From an uncultured Pontibacter sp. (GTDB taxonomy: Bacteria; Bacteroidota; Bacteroidia; Cytophagales; Hymenobacteraceae), in the NCBI GenBank assembly GCA_947499125.1, contig CANMMP010000006.1, forward strand, positions 1-64,000: a DNA stretch of 64,000 nucleotides, in the 5' to 3' direction. Of the stretch, positions 26,369 through 35,207 are shown piece by piece. The stretch's first letter is position 1; each line of letters starts with the position of its first letter. The notes under the pieces were generated by a model that saw nothing but the letters and a program-made list of their open reading frames with translations, did not search any database and was not told the DNA's origin. The position numbers and the translations under genes were made by a program.

Positions 26369-27379
26369 TTAAGGTGTGGCCCATAAACGGTTAATGAAAG
26401 TCTGGGCGTTACCAAAAGCAAGCTTCTCTAACTGTGCCTGGGTAAGGCTTTGCTGTAACTGATTGAGTATGTAACTATAACTTACACCGGCATGCACCAG
26501 GTCCGGAAAGTAAAAAGGTAAGCGGCTCAGGTCTTTTTCGTCGGCAGTATAAAAGTAGTCGGCTCCAAAACAGATGGCGTTGCTGGCTCCATTCTCTATA
26601 CCATACATAATGTGGTCCAGCACAGCGTCAGGCTTATCATTGTTCAGGAAAGATCGCAGAAAGTTTATGCCTATCAGTCCGTTGCGGCGCACGATCTCCT
26701 GCACCAGCTCATTAGGTAAATTGCGTTCATGCTGCCATTGCGCCCTGAAGTTTGAGTGGCTTGCAATAACCGGTATATCCAGTCGTTCTTTGTCTATGTG
26801 TTCCAGTATATCAAATGCCAACGCATCGCTGGTATGCGACATATCGATGGCAATTTTTCGGCCGTGCATATAGTCGAGCAGCATTTTACCATCCCTGGTT
26901 ATGCCCAGGCTTGTAGCATTTCCTCCACCAAGCCGGTTAGCCAGGCTGTGGGTCATGCTAATGTAAAGCAGGCGATCTACATCCTCTATAATCTTTTCGA
27001 GTTTCTTAAAGCCGTCTTCCAATAGCTCGTCTTCTTCGCAAAACCCGGATGCGTTCTCAATAGCGGCTACCATACCAGTGCCATCTGCTTGTAGTGCCTG
27101 TTGTAGCTGAGTTGGGTCAGTTACCGGTGTCAGGGAGTTCTCTGCTTGTGAAAGCGCCTTAAACGCCTCGCTTTGTTTTTTTGCATAAGCAGTGCTTCCG
27201 GGCTTGGTTGGGCAATAAATAGCCATCACCTGCAGCTTTACATTTCCATCAATCAGGGCTGGTAATGATGCCCCCATCTCCTTTGTATTATCCTGATGCG
27301 CACCGGGCACATCAGTGAGGTATACAAGCAGGTCGCAATGCAGGTCAATTATTGGTAGAGAAGCAGTGTTGGTTGGCAT
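26369..27379 (-). CDS. Membrane dipeptidase, peptidase family M19
   Basis: A 336-residue zinc dipeptidase of the amidohydrolase-like renal dipeptidase family. Seen: IDLHCDLLVYL with the metal-binding His14-x-Asp16, MVAAIENASGF (bridging Glu), and IAIDMSHTSD and VIASHSNFRAQ with further metal-binding His residues; the C-terminal ICFGADYFY region carries the conserved GxD. No signal peptide is visible, so it may act in the cytosol. It is separated by 45 bp from the downstream gene on the same strand's upstream side and could form one transcript with it. Confidence 0.9.
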   Translation of the reverse strand: MPTNTASLPIIDLHCDLLVYLTDVPGAHQDNTKEMGASLPALIDGNVKLQVMAIYCPTKPGSTAYAKKQSEAFKALSQAENSLTPVTDPTQLQQALQADGTGMVAAIENASGFCEEDELLEDGFKKLEKIIEDVDRLLYISMTHSLANRLGGGNATSLGITRDGKMLLDYMHGRKIAIDMSHTSDALAFDILEHIDKERLDIPVIASHSNFRAQWQHERNLPNELVQEIVRRNGLIGINFLRSFLNNDKPDAVLDHIMYGIENGASNAICFGADYFYTADEKDLSRLPFYFPDLVHAGVSYSYILNQLQQSLTQAQLEKLAFGNAQTFINRLWATP

Positions 27380-27424
27380 GTGTTACGTTTTTGGAGGTTG
27401 TACGCAGTGCGCCGTGTATAATGT

Positions 27425-28207
27425 TTACTTTTCCGGAGTTTGCTGTTGTTGTATACTTTGCGTGAGCAACTGGTATAGTTGCTTAAACTGCGGATGAGTG
27501 GAAAGTAGCTGCATATGCTCCTCAATTACATTTTGGTCGTGGCGCACAGCTGGTCCGGTCTGTACAGTAAAAGGGTTATAGTTAGATGCCTTGTTTATAG
27601 TTTCCCGGATAAGAGGTTGCAGCAGGTTTGTTGGTAAGTCTGCCTGTTCCAGCAAAGTATAGCTTATGCCCAGCAGGTGGTTAGTAAAATTACAGGCAAA
27701 CACGGCCGCTAAATGTATACTTTTACGCTTTTCAGAAGTAACTTCCTCTACCTGCAGGCTTATACTTTGGGCAAGTAACTTCAACTTATCAATAGTTTCC
27801 CGGGAGTCGGCTTCTATCAATATAGGTACCTGGTTAATATCAACAGGCGCATTTTTACTGAATGTCTGTAAAGGATAAAAAACACCTGTTGCTGCACCTT
27901 TTATACTTTGTAGTTTCTGCATCGGCTGCGAACCCGAAGTATGAGCAACTATAGTTCCTTGCTTCACCTGTAACTGCTCAGCCACCTCTTCCAGCGCAGC
28001 ATCGGGCACCGCAAGCAACACTACATCTACATGCAACTCCCTGAAATCCGGTGTAAGTATAGCCTTCGTGTTTTCTAATTGCCCGGCAAGTTCTTCCGTC
28101 TGCTCTTGTGTACGACTATAAACAGCAGTTATACTATGGCCAGCTTTCTGTAATGCTTTTGCCAAGTGCCACGCCACATTCCCGGCTCCAACTATAGCTA
28201 TGTTCAT
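27425..28207 (-). CDS. Rossmann-fold / DUF2520 domain protein
   Basis: A 260-residue NAD(P)-binding protein. MNIAIVGAGNVAWHLAKAL is a clear Rossmann dinucleotide-binding start (GxGxxA), and the C-terminal part (KRKSIHLAAVFACNFTNHLL ...) matches DUF2520, a helical domain similar to that of ketopantoate reductase/ProC-type enzymes. The open frame extends 9 codons further to 28234, but the MNIAIVGAG start at 28207 fits the family and overlaps the stop of the upstream glycosyltransferase by 4 bp (ATGA). The substrate is unknown. Confidence 0.85.
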   Translation of the reverse strand: MNIAIVGAGNVAWHLAKALQKAGHSITAVYSRTQEQTEELAGQLENTKAILTPDFRELHVDVVLLAVPDAALEEVAEQLQVKQGTIVAHTSGSQPMQKLQSIKGAATGVFYPLQTFSKNAPVDINQVPILIEADSRETIDKLKLLAQSISLQVEEVTSEKRKSIHLAAVFACNFTNHLLGISYTLLEQADLPTNLLQPLIRETINKASNYNPFTVQTGPAVRHDQNVIEEHMQLLSTHPQFKQLYQLLTQSIQQQQTPEK

Positions 28208-29346
28208 GGGGTAGGATAATTTTCTTGTAACCAACTCTCTAAAACATCTAGAGGTATCGAAAAATCCTCAATACTATCTCCTTTAGAACCGATTATAGGA
28301 GTATAATCAAAATCAAGTCCTTTAGATAACAGCATATAGCGACCTTTCATGATTTTTGATGGGTGCAACTCAACAACTTTACTTTGTTCTGCGAACAAAA
28401 GATTAGTTAGCCCTGCTCCGTGGGGGGATATGATAGCTTCTGCATCATAAAACAGCTGAACCTGTTGTTTATAGTTAAGCTCTTCTGGCCAAACCACCTT
28501 AAAATGATACTGCTCTAATAAAGGTATAAAGTCTGCCTCATTAGTAACTCTCCGGAATCGAGCCTTCGATCTGCTTACATAAATACGGTGCTTGGGATTA
28601 CTTCTGATTATACTATAACTATTCCAAATGCCTTCCCTTAACCATTTAGTTACTTGTGGAGGTAAATATCCACTAAAAGATGAGGTAACAAATGATGGTA
28701 AGTAGAAATTAGCAATTTGAATCTTATAGTGTTTAGGAATATATTTTATTTTTATCTGTGAGTAATCTTTTAGCAAGTACTCCAGCGTATGTTTCTGGTA
28801 ATCAGGAGCACCAGACCACATTAAGAGTGTTACTGGCTCTTTTACTGTATTTGCTAAGATGTATGCACGAGGCAAGCTATCTATAAACCATAGCGAGATG
28901 TTGTTATCTGCCCAATGGCTATGTTGTATTGTCGTATATATCCCTGTACTGTAGCGTAATGGTAACATGACTGTAAAGTCACGGAAGGCTTTGCATCTTG
29001 TAATCCTATCTACACTTAACCCAGATTCAACTATAAGTTTATCGTCCAGTTTAATTACGCCTGTGTTGCTCAGATATGTGACGTTTTTCAGCTTATAAAG
29101 AGATAGTTCTTTCTGCCTATGACCTAGGGCATAATCAGGGTCAAAGTAGTTATATGAGGCAGCGCAGGATTTTAAAAATACCTTCTCTTCCGGAGTAAAA
29201 GTTAATTCATACTCCTCAGTTAAATTTATTTTTTCACCGCGGCCATGTAGGTATGTGTAATATGGTATATAATTAACTAAGCGCAATGCCACATAAAAGG
29301 CACTGTTCAGTTTTCTTTTTATGATTGTTGTTAAGCTAGCAGACAT
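28204..29346 (-). CDS. Glycosyltransferase family 61 protein
   Basis: A 380-residue protein with the DUF563/GT61 C-terminal signature SPHGAGLTNLLFAEQSKVVE, and KHRIYVSRSKARFRR upstream as usual for the family. GT61 enzymes transfer pentoses or GlcNAc-like sugars to glycans. There is no signal peptide or membrane helix. The gene is visibly richer in A+T than its neighbours and holds fewer AACTATA/AAGTATA motifs per kb, which may point to acquisition from elsewhere. No other glycan genes are close; it is coupled only to the DUF2520 gene. Confidence 0.82.
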   Translation of the reverse strand: MSASLTTIIKRKLNSAFYVALRLVNYIPYYTYLHGRGEKINLTEEYELTFTPEEKVFLKSCAASYNYFDPDYALGHRQKELSLYKLKNVTYLSNTGVIKLDDKLIVESGLSVDRITRCKAFRDFTVMLPLRYSTGIYTTIQHSHWADNNISLWFIDSLPRAYILANTVKEPVTLLMWSGAPDYQKHTLEYLLKDYSQIKIKYIPKHYKIQIANFYLPSFVTSSFSGYLPPQVTKWLREGIWNSYSIIRSNPKHRIYVSRSKARFRRVTNEADFIPLLEQYHFKVVWPEELNYKQQVQLFYDAEAIISPHGAGLTNLLFAEQSKVVELHPSKIMKGRYMLLSKGLDFDYTPIIGSKGDSIEDFSIPLDVLESWLQENYPTP

Positions 29347-29380
29347 ATTTATCCAATATCTGTTATTTACCTCTTAAAAC

Positions 29381-29412
29381 AAAAAAGGCAGACTTTTCAG
29401 TCTGCCTTTTTT
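29381..29412. terminator. Terminator after the ccm operon
   Basis: AAAAAAGGCAGAC pairs with GTCTGCCTTTTTT around a 6-base loop; the A and T runs on both sides allow termination in either direction. It lies 18 bp beyond the ccmF stop. Confidence 0.88.
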
Positions 29413-29430
29413 AACGTTAATTATTTATAG

Positions 29431-32037
29431 TTACGCTACCTGTGCTTTTTCAGCTTTTCTGGCAGGTTTGGTATTTACTTTTTTACTGCCACCTTCCTGG
29501 TTACGACGGGTAATGGCCATAATAAAGCCGATTGACATAACGATAGTACCTATCCAAAGAATGTTTACGAAAGGTTTCTCCATTGCTTTCAGGATTATAT
29601 AATCCTTCTGGCTGGTGTTAACACCGATAGTAAACTGCTCCGAAGCCGGATCCACGTTCAGGAATGTTATGCGAATACCCAGGTCTTCGATAATCTCAGG
29701 GTAGTAACCAGCCATGCCGTCTTTAAATATCAGGAGCGGGTGTGCGTGGTATTCTTTTTTCTCGCCCAGTATTTTCATATCAGCCTGCACGGCTACGTCA
29801 CCAGCTTTAAGGGGTACGCCCGGTACTTCTTTAATCACTTCCACACCATTAAAAATAGCGATGTAATCATTCAGAATGATGGTATCGCCCATAGTTAAGG
29901 TATGCTCTTTCAATTCGCCCCAGTCTTTTTCTTCGTTCGGGTCTGGAATAGAAGATACGTGTGTGTAAAGATCTTTTGTAGCAAACGACTTGATATCTGG
30001 TGATGCCAGTAGGCCCATGTTAGGGTTTACCTGTGCGCGAGGATAAAGTACGAAAGTTTCGCCCGACTTACGGTTCTTGTAAGATACCTCGTAGTACGTG
30101 TTTTCCGGATTTGGCAGTTCAAGCGTATCACCGGTTTTAAAGTATACTTTATCGTCTATCTTAATATCAGCACGAGCAATAGCGGTATACTCATCGCGTG
30201 TGCGGAACAATACCTCTTTATTTACATACTCCGGCACATTGGCAACCTCCAGGAACTGACCATGGTAGCTTACCACGTATTTATCCATATCGGTGTCGGT
30301 GTTTCGCCACAGCAGTACGTTGTCGCGGTTTATTTCATCCGGGAACTCACGGGAATAAAGCAGTCCTGATGTATTATCAGATATAATATTTGAATAGCCA
30401 GATGAGAACAGGATACCTAGCAACATCAGGGCTATACCAATGTGTGCTACTGCACCACCCGAAAGCGATACTTTTTTATGAAGTAGGCTAAGTATAATGC
30501 TTAGGTTGGCAAACACAGCAAACAGCGACGTAACGAACAAAGTAATGTAAACCGGGTTGTCCAGTTTAAAGTCGAACACATCAAACCTATTTGAAAGTAT
30601 GATGACTAAACTTGCAAACAACAGCGTCAGCATTAGCGGCATTGTTATCGCATCTTTAAAGCTGCTCTTATCTGCTTTGCGCCACCACATCAACTGGCCT
30701 ATACCTGTAAGTATACCAATGGCCACACCTGCCCATAACTGGAACTTCGTGTAATGCTCTATCTGGTCGGCTGGCAACGCAGCATTTGATTCTATACCTA
30801 TAAAGCCAAGGAATGAGTTATAAACCGGGATAGAGGTAGTAGTAAGTACTTGGAAGCCGGCAAGGCAAAGTACAGCTGCTCCAATAAATATCCAGAACTC
30901 GCCGGTATAAGTTGTCAGCTCTTTTTCTGTAGTCGGTATCTTTTTCCAGCGGAAGATAAGCAGGGCAATAGCCAGTACTGCAAAAGCCGCAAGGTAAGTA
31001 AACAACTGGCCAGACAAACCTAAGTCGGTGAAAGAGTGAACAGATGCATTACCTAAAATACCGCTACGGGTAAGGAATGTAGAGTAAAGTATGAGTATAA
31101 AGCTGGCGATCACAAGTATGTAGCTGGCTCGTAAACCATGTTTGCTCCTGCGGTACGCGATCATCGTGTGGATTGCGCCTACAAGCACCAGCCACGGAAT
31201 ATAAACAGCGTTCTCAACAGGGTCCCAGTTCCAGTAGCCACCAAAGTTTAGCGTTTCGTAAGCCCAGTAAGCACCCATCATAATACCAATACCCAGTGAT
31301 ACCGCAGCAAAGTGTGCCCATGGCAATGCAGGACGAATCCACTCACCAAATTTACCTTGCCACAGGCCAGCCATAGCAAAGGCAAACGGAACCAGCGTAG
31401 CAGCAAAGCCCAGGAACAGGATAGGAGGGTGAATTACCATCCAGTAGTTCTGCAACAGCGGGTTCAGGCCGGTACCATCTTCTGGTTTAAAGTTCGGGTC
31501 CAGGGCAAAGGCAGGAGCCTCCGGCATAAAATCGCGCATAAGTATAAACGGTGACGAACCGATCTTCATGTCTCCGATCACGATGCCCAGGATCATAGAG
31601 GTTAAGAACAGCTGCACGAATGAGAACATGGCCATTACAGGCGCTTCCCATTCCTTATTCTTTTTACCGGTGTTCAGTAGCACTACGCCAAGCAACACAT
31701 GCCAGAATATCCAAAGCAGGAAAGAACCTTCCTGGCCCTCCCAGAAGCAAGAGATCATGAAGTGAACAGGCAAGTGATTGGAAGAGTGGCTCCAGGCATA
31801 GTAATACTCGTAGCGGTGCTCATAAATAATATTGAACAGGGCAAATATTACCACCAGAACAGCAGCTGTGTGCACGTAAAATGCAACGCGGGCAAAGCGT
31901 TTCCAGCTATTTAAGGAATTGGCATCGGCACCGGTTGTGCGCGAAGCCATAAAATATGCGTAAGAAGCCACGATGGCTGCCACAAAAGCAATTATAACAC
32001 TCAGGTGGCCTATGTCGCCGATCAGCGTATTTATCAT
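29431..32037 (-). CDS. ccmF: Cytochrome c haem lyase subunit CcmF
   Basis: Joins haem carried by CcmE to apocytochrome c in the periplasm. An 868-residue inner-membrane protein with about fifteen transmembrane segments; the tryptophan-rich WWD-type haem-handling motif is seen as GGYWNWDPVENAVYIPWLV, preceded by PPILFLGFAATLVPFAFAM. A long soluble region at about 570-810 and a final helix follow, then a Lys-rich tail (KKVNTKPARKAEKAQVA). It is larger than E. coli CcmF (about 650 residues), as in other Bacteroidota. It is the last gene of ccmB-C-D-E-F. Confidence 0.94.
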   Translation of the reverse strand: MINTLIGDIGHLSVIIAFVAAIVASYAYFMASRTTGADANSLNSWKRFARVAFYVHTAAVLVVIFALFNIIYEHRYEYYYAWSHSSNHLPVHFMISCFWEGQEGSFLLWIFWHVLLGVVLLNTGKKNKEWEAPVMAMFSFVQLFLTSMILGIVIGDMKIGSSPFILMRDFMPEAPAFALDPNFKPEDGTGLNPLLQNYWMVIHPPILFLGFAATLVPFAFAMAGLWQGKFGEWIRPALPWAHFAAVSLGIGIMMGAYWAYETLNFGGYWNWDPVENAVYIPWLVLVGAIHTMIAYRRSKHGLRASYILVIASFILILYSTFLTRSGILGNASVHSFTDLGLSGQLFTYLAAFAVLAIALLIFRWKKIPTTEKELTTYTGEFWIFIGAAVLCLAGFQVLTTTSIPVYNSFLGFIGIESNAALPADQIEHYTKFQLWAGVAIGILTGIGQLMWWRKADKSSFKDAITMPLMLTLLFASLVIILSNRFDVFDFKLDNPVYITLFVTSLFAVFANLSIILSLLHKKVSLSGGAVAHIGIALMLLGILFSSGYSNIISDNTSGLLYSREFPDEINRDNVLLWRNTDTDMDKYVVSYHGQFLEVANVPEYVNKEVLFRTRDEYTAIARADIKIDDKVYFKTGDTLELPNPENTYYEVSYKNRKSGETFVLYPRAQVNPNMGLLASPDIKSFATKDLYTHVSSIPDPNEEKDWGELKEHTLTMGDTIILNDYIAIFNGVEVIKEVPGVPLKAGDVAVQADMKILGEKKEYHAHPLLIFKDGMAGYYPEIIEDLGIRITFLNVDPASEQFTIGVNTSQKDYIILKAMEKPFVNILWIGTIVMSIGFIMAITRRNQEGGSKKVNTKPARKAEKAQVA

Positions 32038-32115
32038 CTCTGATAATTAAAAGTTTAACGTTAAAAGTTATGAGCCGGGAAGTATAAAAGTATAAACCTC
32101 AGCACTAACTATAAA

Positions 32116-32544
32116 TTACATGCTTGCAGTGGTCGTCTGCTGTATTTCTTTCTCTACGTACTTAGACGGGCACTTCAGCAATATCTTGTCGGCCACGAAA
32201 ACATCGTTCTTCATGCTGCCGGTAATAACTACCTGCTCCGAGCGCTCAAAGTCCTGCGGCTTAGGGTTAAAGTAAATCACACGTTGCTCATACCTGTTGG
32301 TATCCACCAGCACGAACGAGAAAAGGTTAGGGTCTACCAATGGGTCGTATTCCATACCTAAAATGTGCCCCTGCTCATCTTTCTTAAGACGGCCAACCAC
32401 GTGTACTTTTGTTTCGCTTCCATCTTCAGCCAGTTCTATTGCCTCGTCAAACGAAACATAAGTACTTGCATCACCTGCCGTAGACATAATGATCATGATA
32501 GCGATTGCTATGATGGCGATACCGATGATGTGTGTCTTTTTCAT
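32116..32544 (-). CDS. ccmE: Cytochrome c maturation protein CcmE, Cys-x3-Tyr variant
   Basis: A 142-residue periplasmic haem chaperone with one N-terminal membrane helix (about 5-22) and an OB-like beta-barrel (KVHVVGRLKKD, EQRVIYFNPKP, VVITGSMKNDVFVADKILLK). In E. coli CcmE, haem binds covalently to His130 in a HxxxY motif; here the matching place reads CPSKY (Cys125, Tyr129). A CxxxY CcmE is known from archaea and Desulfovibrio, where the Ccm system also lacks CcmG and CcmH; none of these is seen in this window. It lies between ccmD and ccmF. Confidence 0.93.
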   Translation of the reverse strand: MKKTHIIGIAIIAIAIMIIMSTAGDASTYVSFDEAIELAEDGSETKVHVVGRLKKDEQGHILGMEYDPLVDPNLFSFVLVDTNRYEQRVIYFNPKPQDFERSEQVVITGSMKNDVFVADKILLKCPSKYVEKEIQQTTTASM

Positions 32545-32640
32545 CTATGTATAAAGTATAATTCTCCTGTTTTGATAGCCTAACACACAACAGGGCATAT
32601 TAAATCCCGGCGGTGCGCTGTTTTTATAGTTGATTTAAGG

Positions 32641-32910
32641 CTATTCTTTAAATTGTTTTTCGAGGCGGGCTACTTTACGGTCCAACATAATGAGGTAAAT
32701 AAGTACCCCGATCAGAACGGTGAGTAAAACCACCACTACCACATAAATTTTACCATCCTGGCGCAGCGTGTCAGCCATTTCAATATCGGCTTCGGCGGTT
32801 GTAGCCGAGTACTCGACCTGCGATTGGCCCGGTTGTGCGTGAACAGGCTGCAAACCTGCAGTAGCGCCAAGTATAAAGCACCAGATAGCCAGTAATTTAA
32901 ACAGTTTCAT
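32641..32910 (-). CDS. ccmD: CcmD family protein
   Basis: An 89-residue inner-membrane protein. It starts with a signal-like segment (LLAIWCFILGATAGL ... VHA), then a polar stretch, and one strong transmembrane helix (IYVVVVVLLTVLIGVLIYLI) followed by a basic DRKVARLEKQFKE tail, the pattern of CcmD, which helps release haem-loaded CcmE from CcmABC. It is longer than E. coli CcmD because of the N-terminal segment. Its start overlaps the ccmC stop by 14 bp. Confidence 0.85.
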   Translation of the reverse strand: MKLFKLLAIWCFILGATAGLQPVHAQPGQSQVEYSATTAEADIEMADTLRQDGKIYVVVVVLLTVLIGVLIYLIMLDRKVARLEKQFKE

Positions 32911-33562
32911 ATAAGCGATGTCTCAGTTTTTCAAATCTTGATCTAACATTAACGACCCAGATGCCCAGCAGCGTCCAGCCCAATACGGCAGGATAAAACA
33001 CCATACGCAGGCGGCTGTCGAGGTCGTAGGAGTTAAAGCCGGGGTTACCGCCATTGCCAGGGTGCAGCGAATCGGTAAGTCTTGGAAGTATAAATAACAG
33101 CGGGATAAGTGCTGCAAATGCAAAGATGTTGTACACCGCACTGATGCGTGCACGCTGCTGCTGCTCTGCAAACGAACTGCGAAGTACCACATAAGCAAAG
33201 TATATCAGTAAGCCGATGGCCGAAGCGTTCTGTTTCGGGTCGTTGCTCCAGTATTCGCCCCAGGTAAATTTGGCCCATTCCATGCCGGTAACTATGCCCA
33301 GCACGCCAAACAGGATACCAACTTTAGCAGCCTCATAAGCAATAATGTCGTTCTCTATGGTTGGTTTGCGCAGGTATTTTATAGAGTAAACTACCGATAT
33401 CAAAAGTATCAGGATCATGCCAAACCACATGGGCACATGGAAATATAGGTTACGGATGGTCTCGTTAAGTATAGCAAGCCGTGGTACCTCCTGCAACATG
33501 CCACCCACTACTGTATAGATCAGTAGCACAACGGCCAGTATTTTCCACCAATAGTTTTTCAT
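32897..33562 (-). CDS. ccmC: Haem exporter / haem-handling protein CcmC
   Basis: A 221-residue inner-membrane protein of the CcmC/CcsA haem-handling family with six transmembrane helices. The WWD-type motif appears as WGEYWSNDPKQNASAIGLLI, and haem-ligand His residues are expected in the adjoining periplasmic loops (LYFHVPMWFGM carries one). CcmC presents haem to CcmE with CcmA, CcmB and CcmD. It follows ccmB by about 70 bp and overlaps ccmD. Confidence 0.93.
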   Translation of the reverse strand: MKNYWWKILAVVLLIYTVVGGMLQEVPRLAILNETIRNLYFHVPMWFGMILILLISVVYSIKYLRKPTIENDIIAYEAAKVGILFGVLGIVTGMEWAKFTWGEYWSNDPKQNASAIGLLIYFAYVVLRSSFAEQQQRARISAVYNIFAFAALIPLLFILPRLTDSLHPGNGGNPGFNSYDLDSRLRMVFYPAVLGWTLLGIWVVNVRSRFEKLRHRLYETV

Positions 33563-33632
33563 TTTAAATTATGCTTATCGTTTGCAGATCTGTTGGTTAA
33601 GCTGTTAAATAAAGCGCTTGAAAATCCGCATC

Positions 33633-34304
33633 TTACGAACGCCAAAGGTAAGGGAACAAAATATAAGAAACAGTGACGACGATCATGTTTATGGCAAGCA
33701 ATGTAAGCAGTTCGTCGAGGCTTGCTCCTCTGTTTAGCCCATCCATCGCATTTTTCGACATTTTTATCAGCATCAGCAACATTGGTACTATAACCGGAAA
33801 GCTAAGTATAGCCATTAATGTGCTACTGTTAGCTGCCTTGCTGGCAATACCCGAAATCATGGTAAGCGACGTTGAAAAACCAATAGCTCCCAGTAGCAAA
33901 GCCAGCAAAAACATTGGGATATCCTGCACGGGGTTTCCCAGCACAAAGGCATAAAATACAAAGCAGATTATAGCCAGCAACAGCATTAAAAGCGTGTTAT
34001 ACACTATTTTAGCCAGTATAACCCCTTGCGGGCTAACTATAGAATAAAAGTATAACAGCCTGCCGCGGTTTTCCTGCATAAAGCTTTTAGCTATAGCATT
34101 TACCGATGTAAATAGTAATATTATCCAGAGCAGTGCATTCCAGATCGGGCCACTGTCGGCGGAGAACTGGCGAAGGCCAAAGCTGAGGTAACACACAAAA
34201 ACAGTGCTGCCTACATACAGTAACATACCGTTAAAGGCATATTTCTGTCGCCATTCCAGCACCAGGTCTTTCTGTATCAGGTATAAGATTTCTTTTAGCA
34301 GCAC
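33633..34304 (-). CDS. ccmB: Haem exporter permease CcmB
   Basis: A 223-residue six-helix membrane protein of the CcmB family, the permease of the CcmABC complex that drives release of haem-CcmE. Typical segments are KDLVLEWRQKYAFNGMLLYV at the N-terminus and SFMQENRGRLLYFYSIVSPQ in the middle. The ATPase partner ccmA is not next to it; a repeat-rich stretch lies upstream. It is the first gene of the ccmB-F run. Confidence 0.92.
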   Translation of the reverse strand: MLLKEILYLIQKDLVLEWRQKYAFNGMLLYVGSTVFVCYLSFGLRQFSADSGPIWNALLWIILLFTSVNAIAKSFMQENRGRLLYFYSIVSPQGVILAKIVYNTLLMLLLAIICFVFYAFVLGNPVQDIPMFLLALLLGAIGFSTSLTMISGIASKAANSSTLMAILSFPVIVPMLLMLIKMSKNAMDGLNRGASLDELLTLLAINMIVVTVSYILFPYLWRS

Positions 34305-34320
34305 TGCGCTTAATTTTCCG

Positions 34321-34328
34321 CAAAGTTA
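34321..34328 (-). promoter_or_regulatory. -7 promoter element for ccmB
   Basis: TAACTTTG on the minus strand matches TAnnTTTG, 16 bp upstream of the ccmB start, so the leader would be about 10 bases. No -33 element is evident. Confidence 0.45.
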
Positions 34329-34743
34329 CGATACAATTACTTGGGAAAGTAGTGTTTGTTGATATTGATGATTTGTATCAGTTTATGGTGGGTTTTATAG
34401 TTCCACTATTGTCATTTCGAGCGTTAGTCGAAAAATCTTATATGTCCTATAGTTTAAGCAGCTATTAACTTGTACCAAGCTGTCCTTTCATAGTATCCTT
34501 TTTTTTTATCCTGGAAGCTTTACTCACCTATAGTTTCAATCTAGCTTTATGCGCTCACGGCCGCGAGGCCTCGTCTTCGGGTATCGCGCTGCGCGAATCT
34601 CTTTTGCTCCTGCGTCGCAATGCCTGCGGCACCAGATATTCACAAGGCGCTCAACCCAAAGACTGGAAAGTTTCGCATAGCTAGAGCTTAACTATAATTT
34701 TAAACTATAAGCTCCGACCTTTCTCGTGGCTATACTTCCGTAG

Positions 34744-34763
34744 GGACAGGTCGCGACCTGTCC
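34744..34763. repeat. Perfect 20-bp palindrome
   Basis: GGACAGGTCG followed directly by its reverse complement CGACCTGTCC. A slightly decayed copy in inverted context (flanking GTAG becomes CTAC) lies at 45994-46013. Confidence 0.85.
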
Positions 34764-34817
34764 GCTCTTGGTCTGTAACTATAGAACTGATATGTTATTA
34801 ATTTACTATGTCAGAAG

Positions 34818-34845
34818 TGTCCCCTTGAGGGGACTACAGGGGTGT
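34818..34845 (+). repeat. 28-bp element, copy 1 of 2
   Basis: TGTCCCCTTGAGGGGA followed by CTACAGGGGTGT. The exact reverse complement of all 28 bases is at 45913-45940, on the other side of the phosphate island. The inner part forms a TCCCC/GGGGA hairpin. Confidence 0.9.
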
Positions 34846-35140
34846 AAAGACAGCAACTATAAAGCGTCAACTCAAACAATAGTAACATCAGAATTCCCCG
34901 CCTTGGATTAGTCGCAGATCCCGGGCTCGCTCCGGGAGAGGGGTTAGGGGTGGTTGGATAAATGCTAACTATAGAACTATAGCTCCAGTCTTTGTCACTC
35001 CTGTCCCTGTCGGGCCAGTTGAGTCAGGAGACTCAACACCACCCTAAATCACGAGTCTGGAGACTCGCGCCAGCATTACCAACTATAAAAAATATACAGA
35101 AGCTTCCTCTCCTGTTTTTAGGAGAGGGTTGGGGTGAGGT

Positions 35141-35175
35141 AAAAACAAAAGCACGAACTATAACAGCCCGTGCTT
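35141..35175 (-). terminator. Terminator after phoU
   Basis: On the minus strand AAGCACG pairs with CGTGCTT, followed by TTGTTTTT. It lies about 33 bp beyond the phoU stop and closes the porin-pst-phoU transcript. Confidence 0.7.
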
Positions 35176-35207
35176 CTGCATGATGAGAACTATACTAACT
35201 ATAACTG

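Larger units (their letters stand above)
34305..35207. repeat. Gene-free repeat island 1 (mosaic of hairpin elements)
   Basis: About 900 bp without a credible gene. Elements in order: a TGTCAT...ATCTT hairpin at 34410-34440; an unexplained GC-rich block near 34550-34680; a 20-bp perfect palindrome at 34744-34763; a 28-bp CCCC/GGGG element at 34818-34845; a GGGGTTAGGGGTGGTTGGAT-type element ending at 34959; hairpins GTTGAGTC/GACTCAAC (35018-35037) and CGAGTC/GACTCG (35052-35067); a CTCTCCT/AGGAGAG hairpin at 35103-35140; and the pst-side terminator. Spacers are rich in AACTATA. Islands 2 and 3 contain the same families. Confidence 0.75.

Noticed and set aside
34992..35183. 63-residue open frame on the plus strand in island 1
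   Set aside because: It translates the GAGTC hairpins and the CTCTCCT element and overlaps the phoU terminator; not gene-like.
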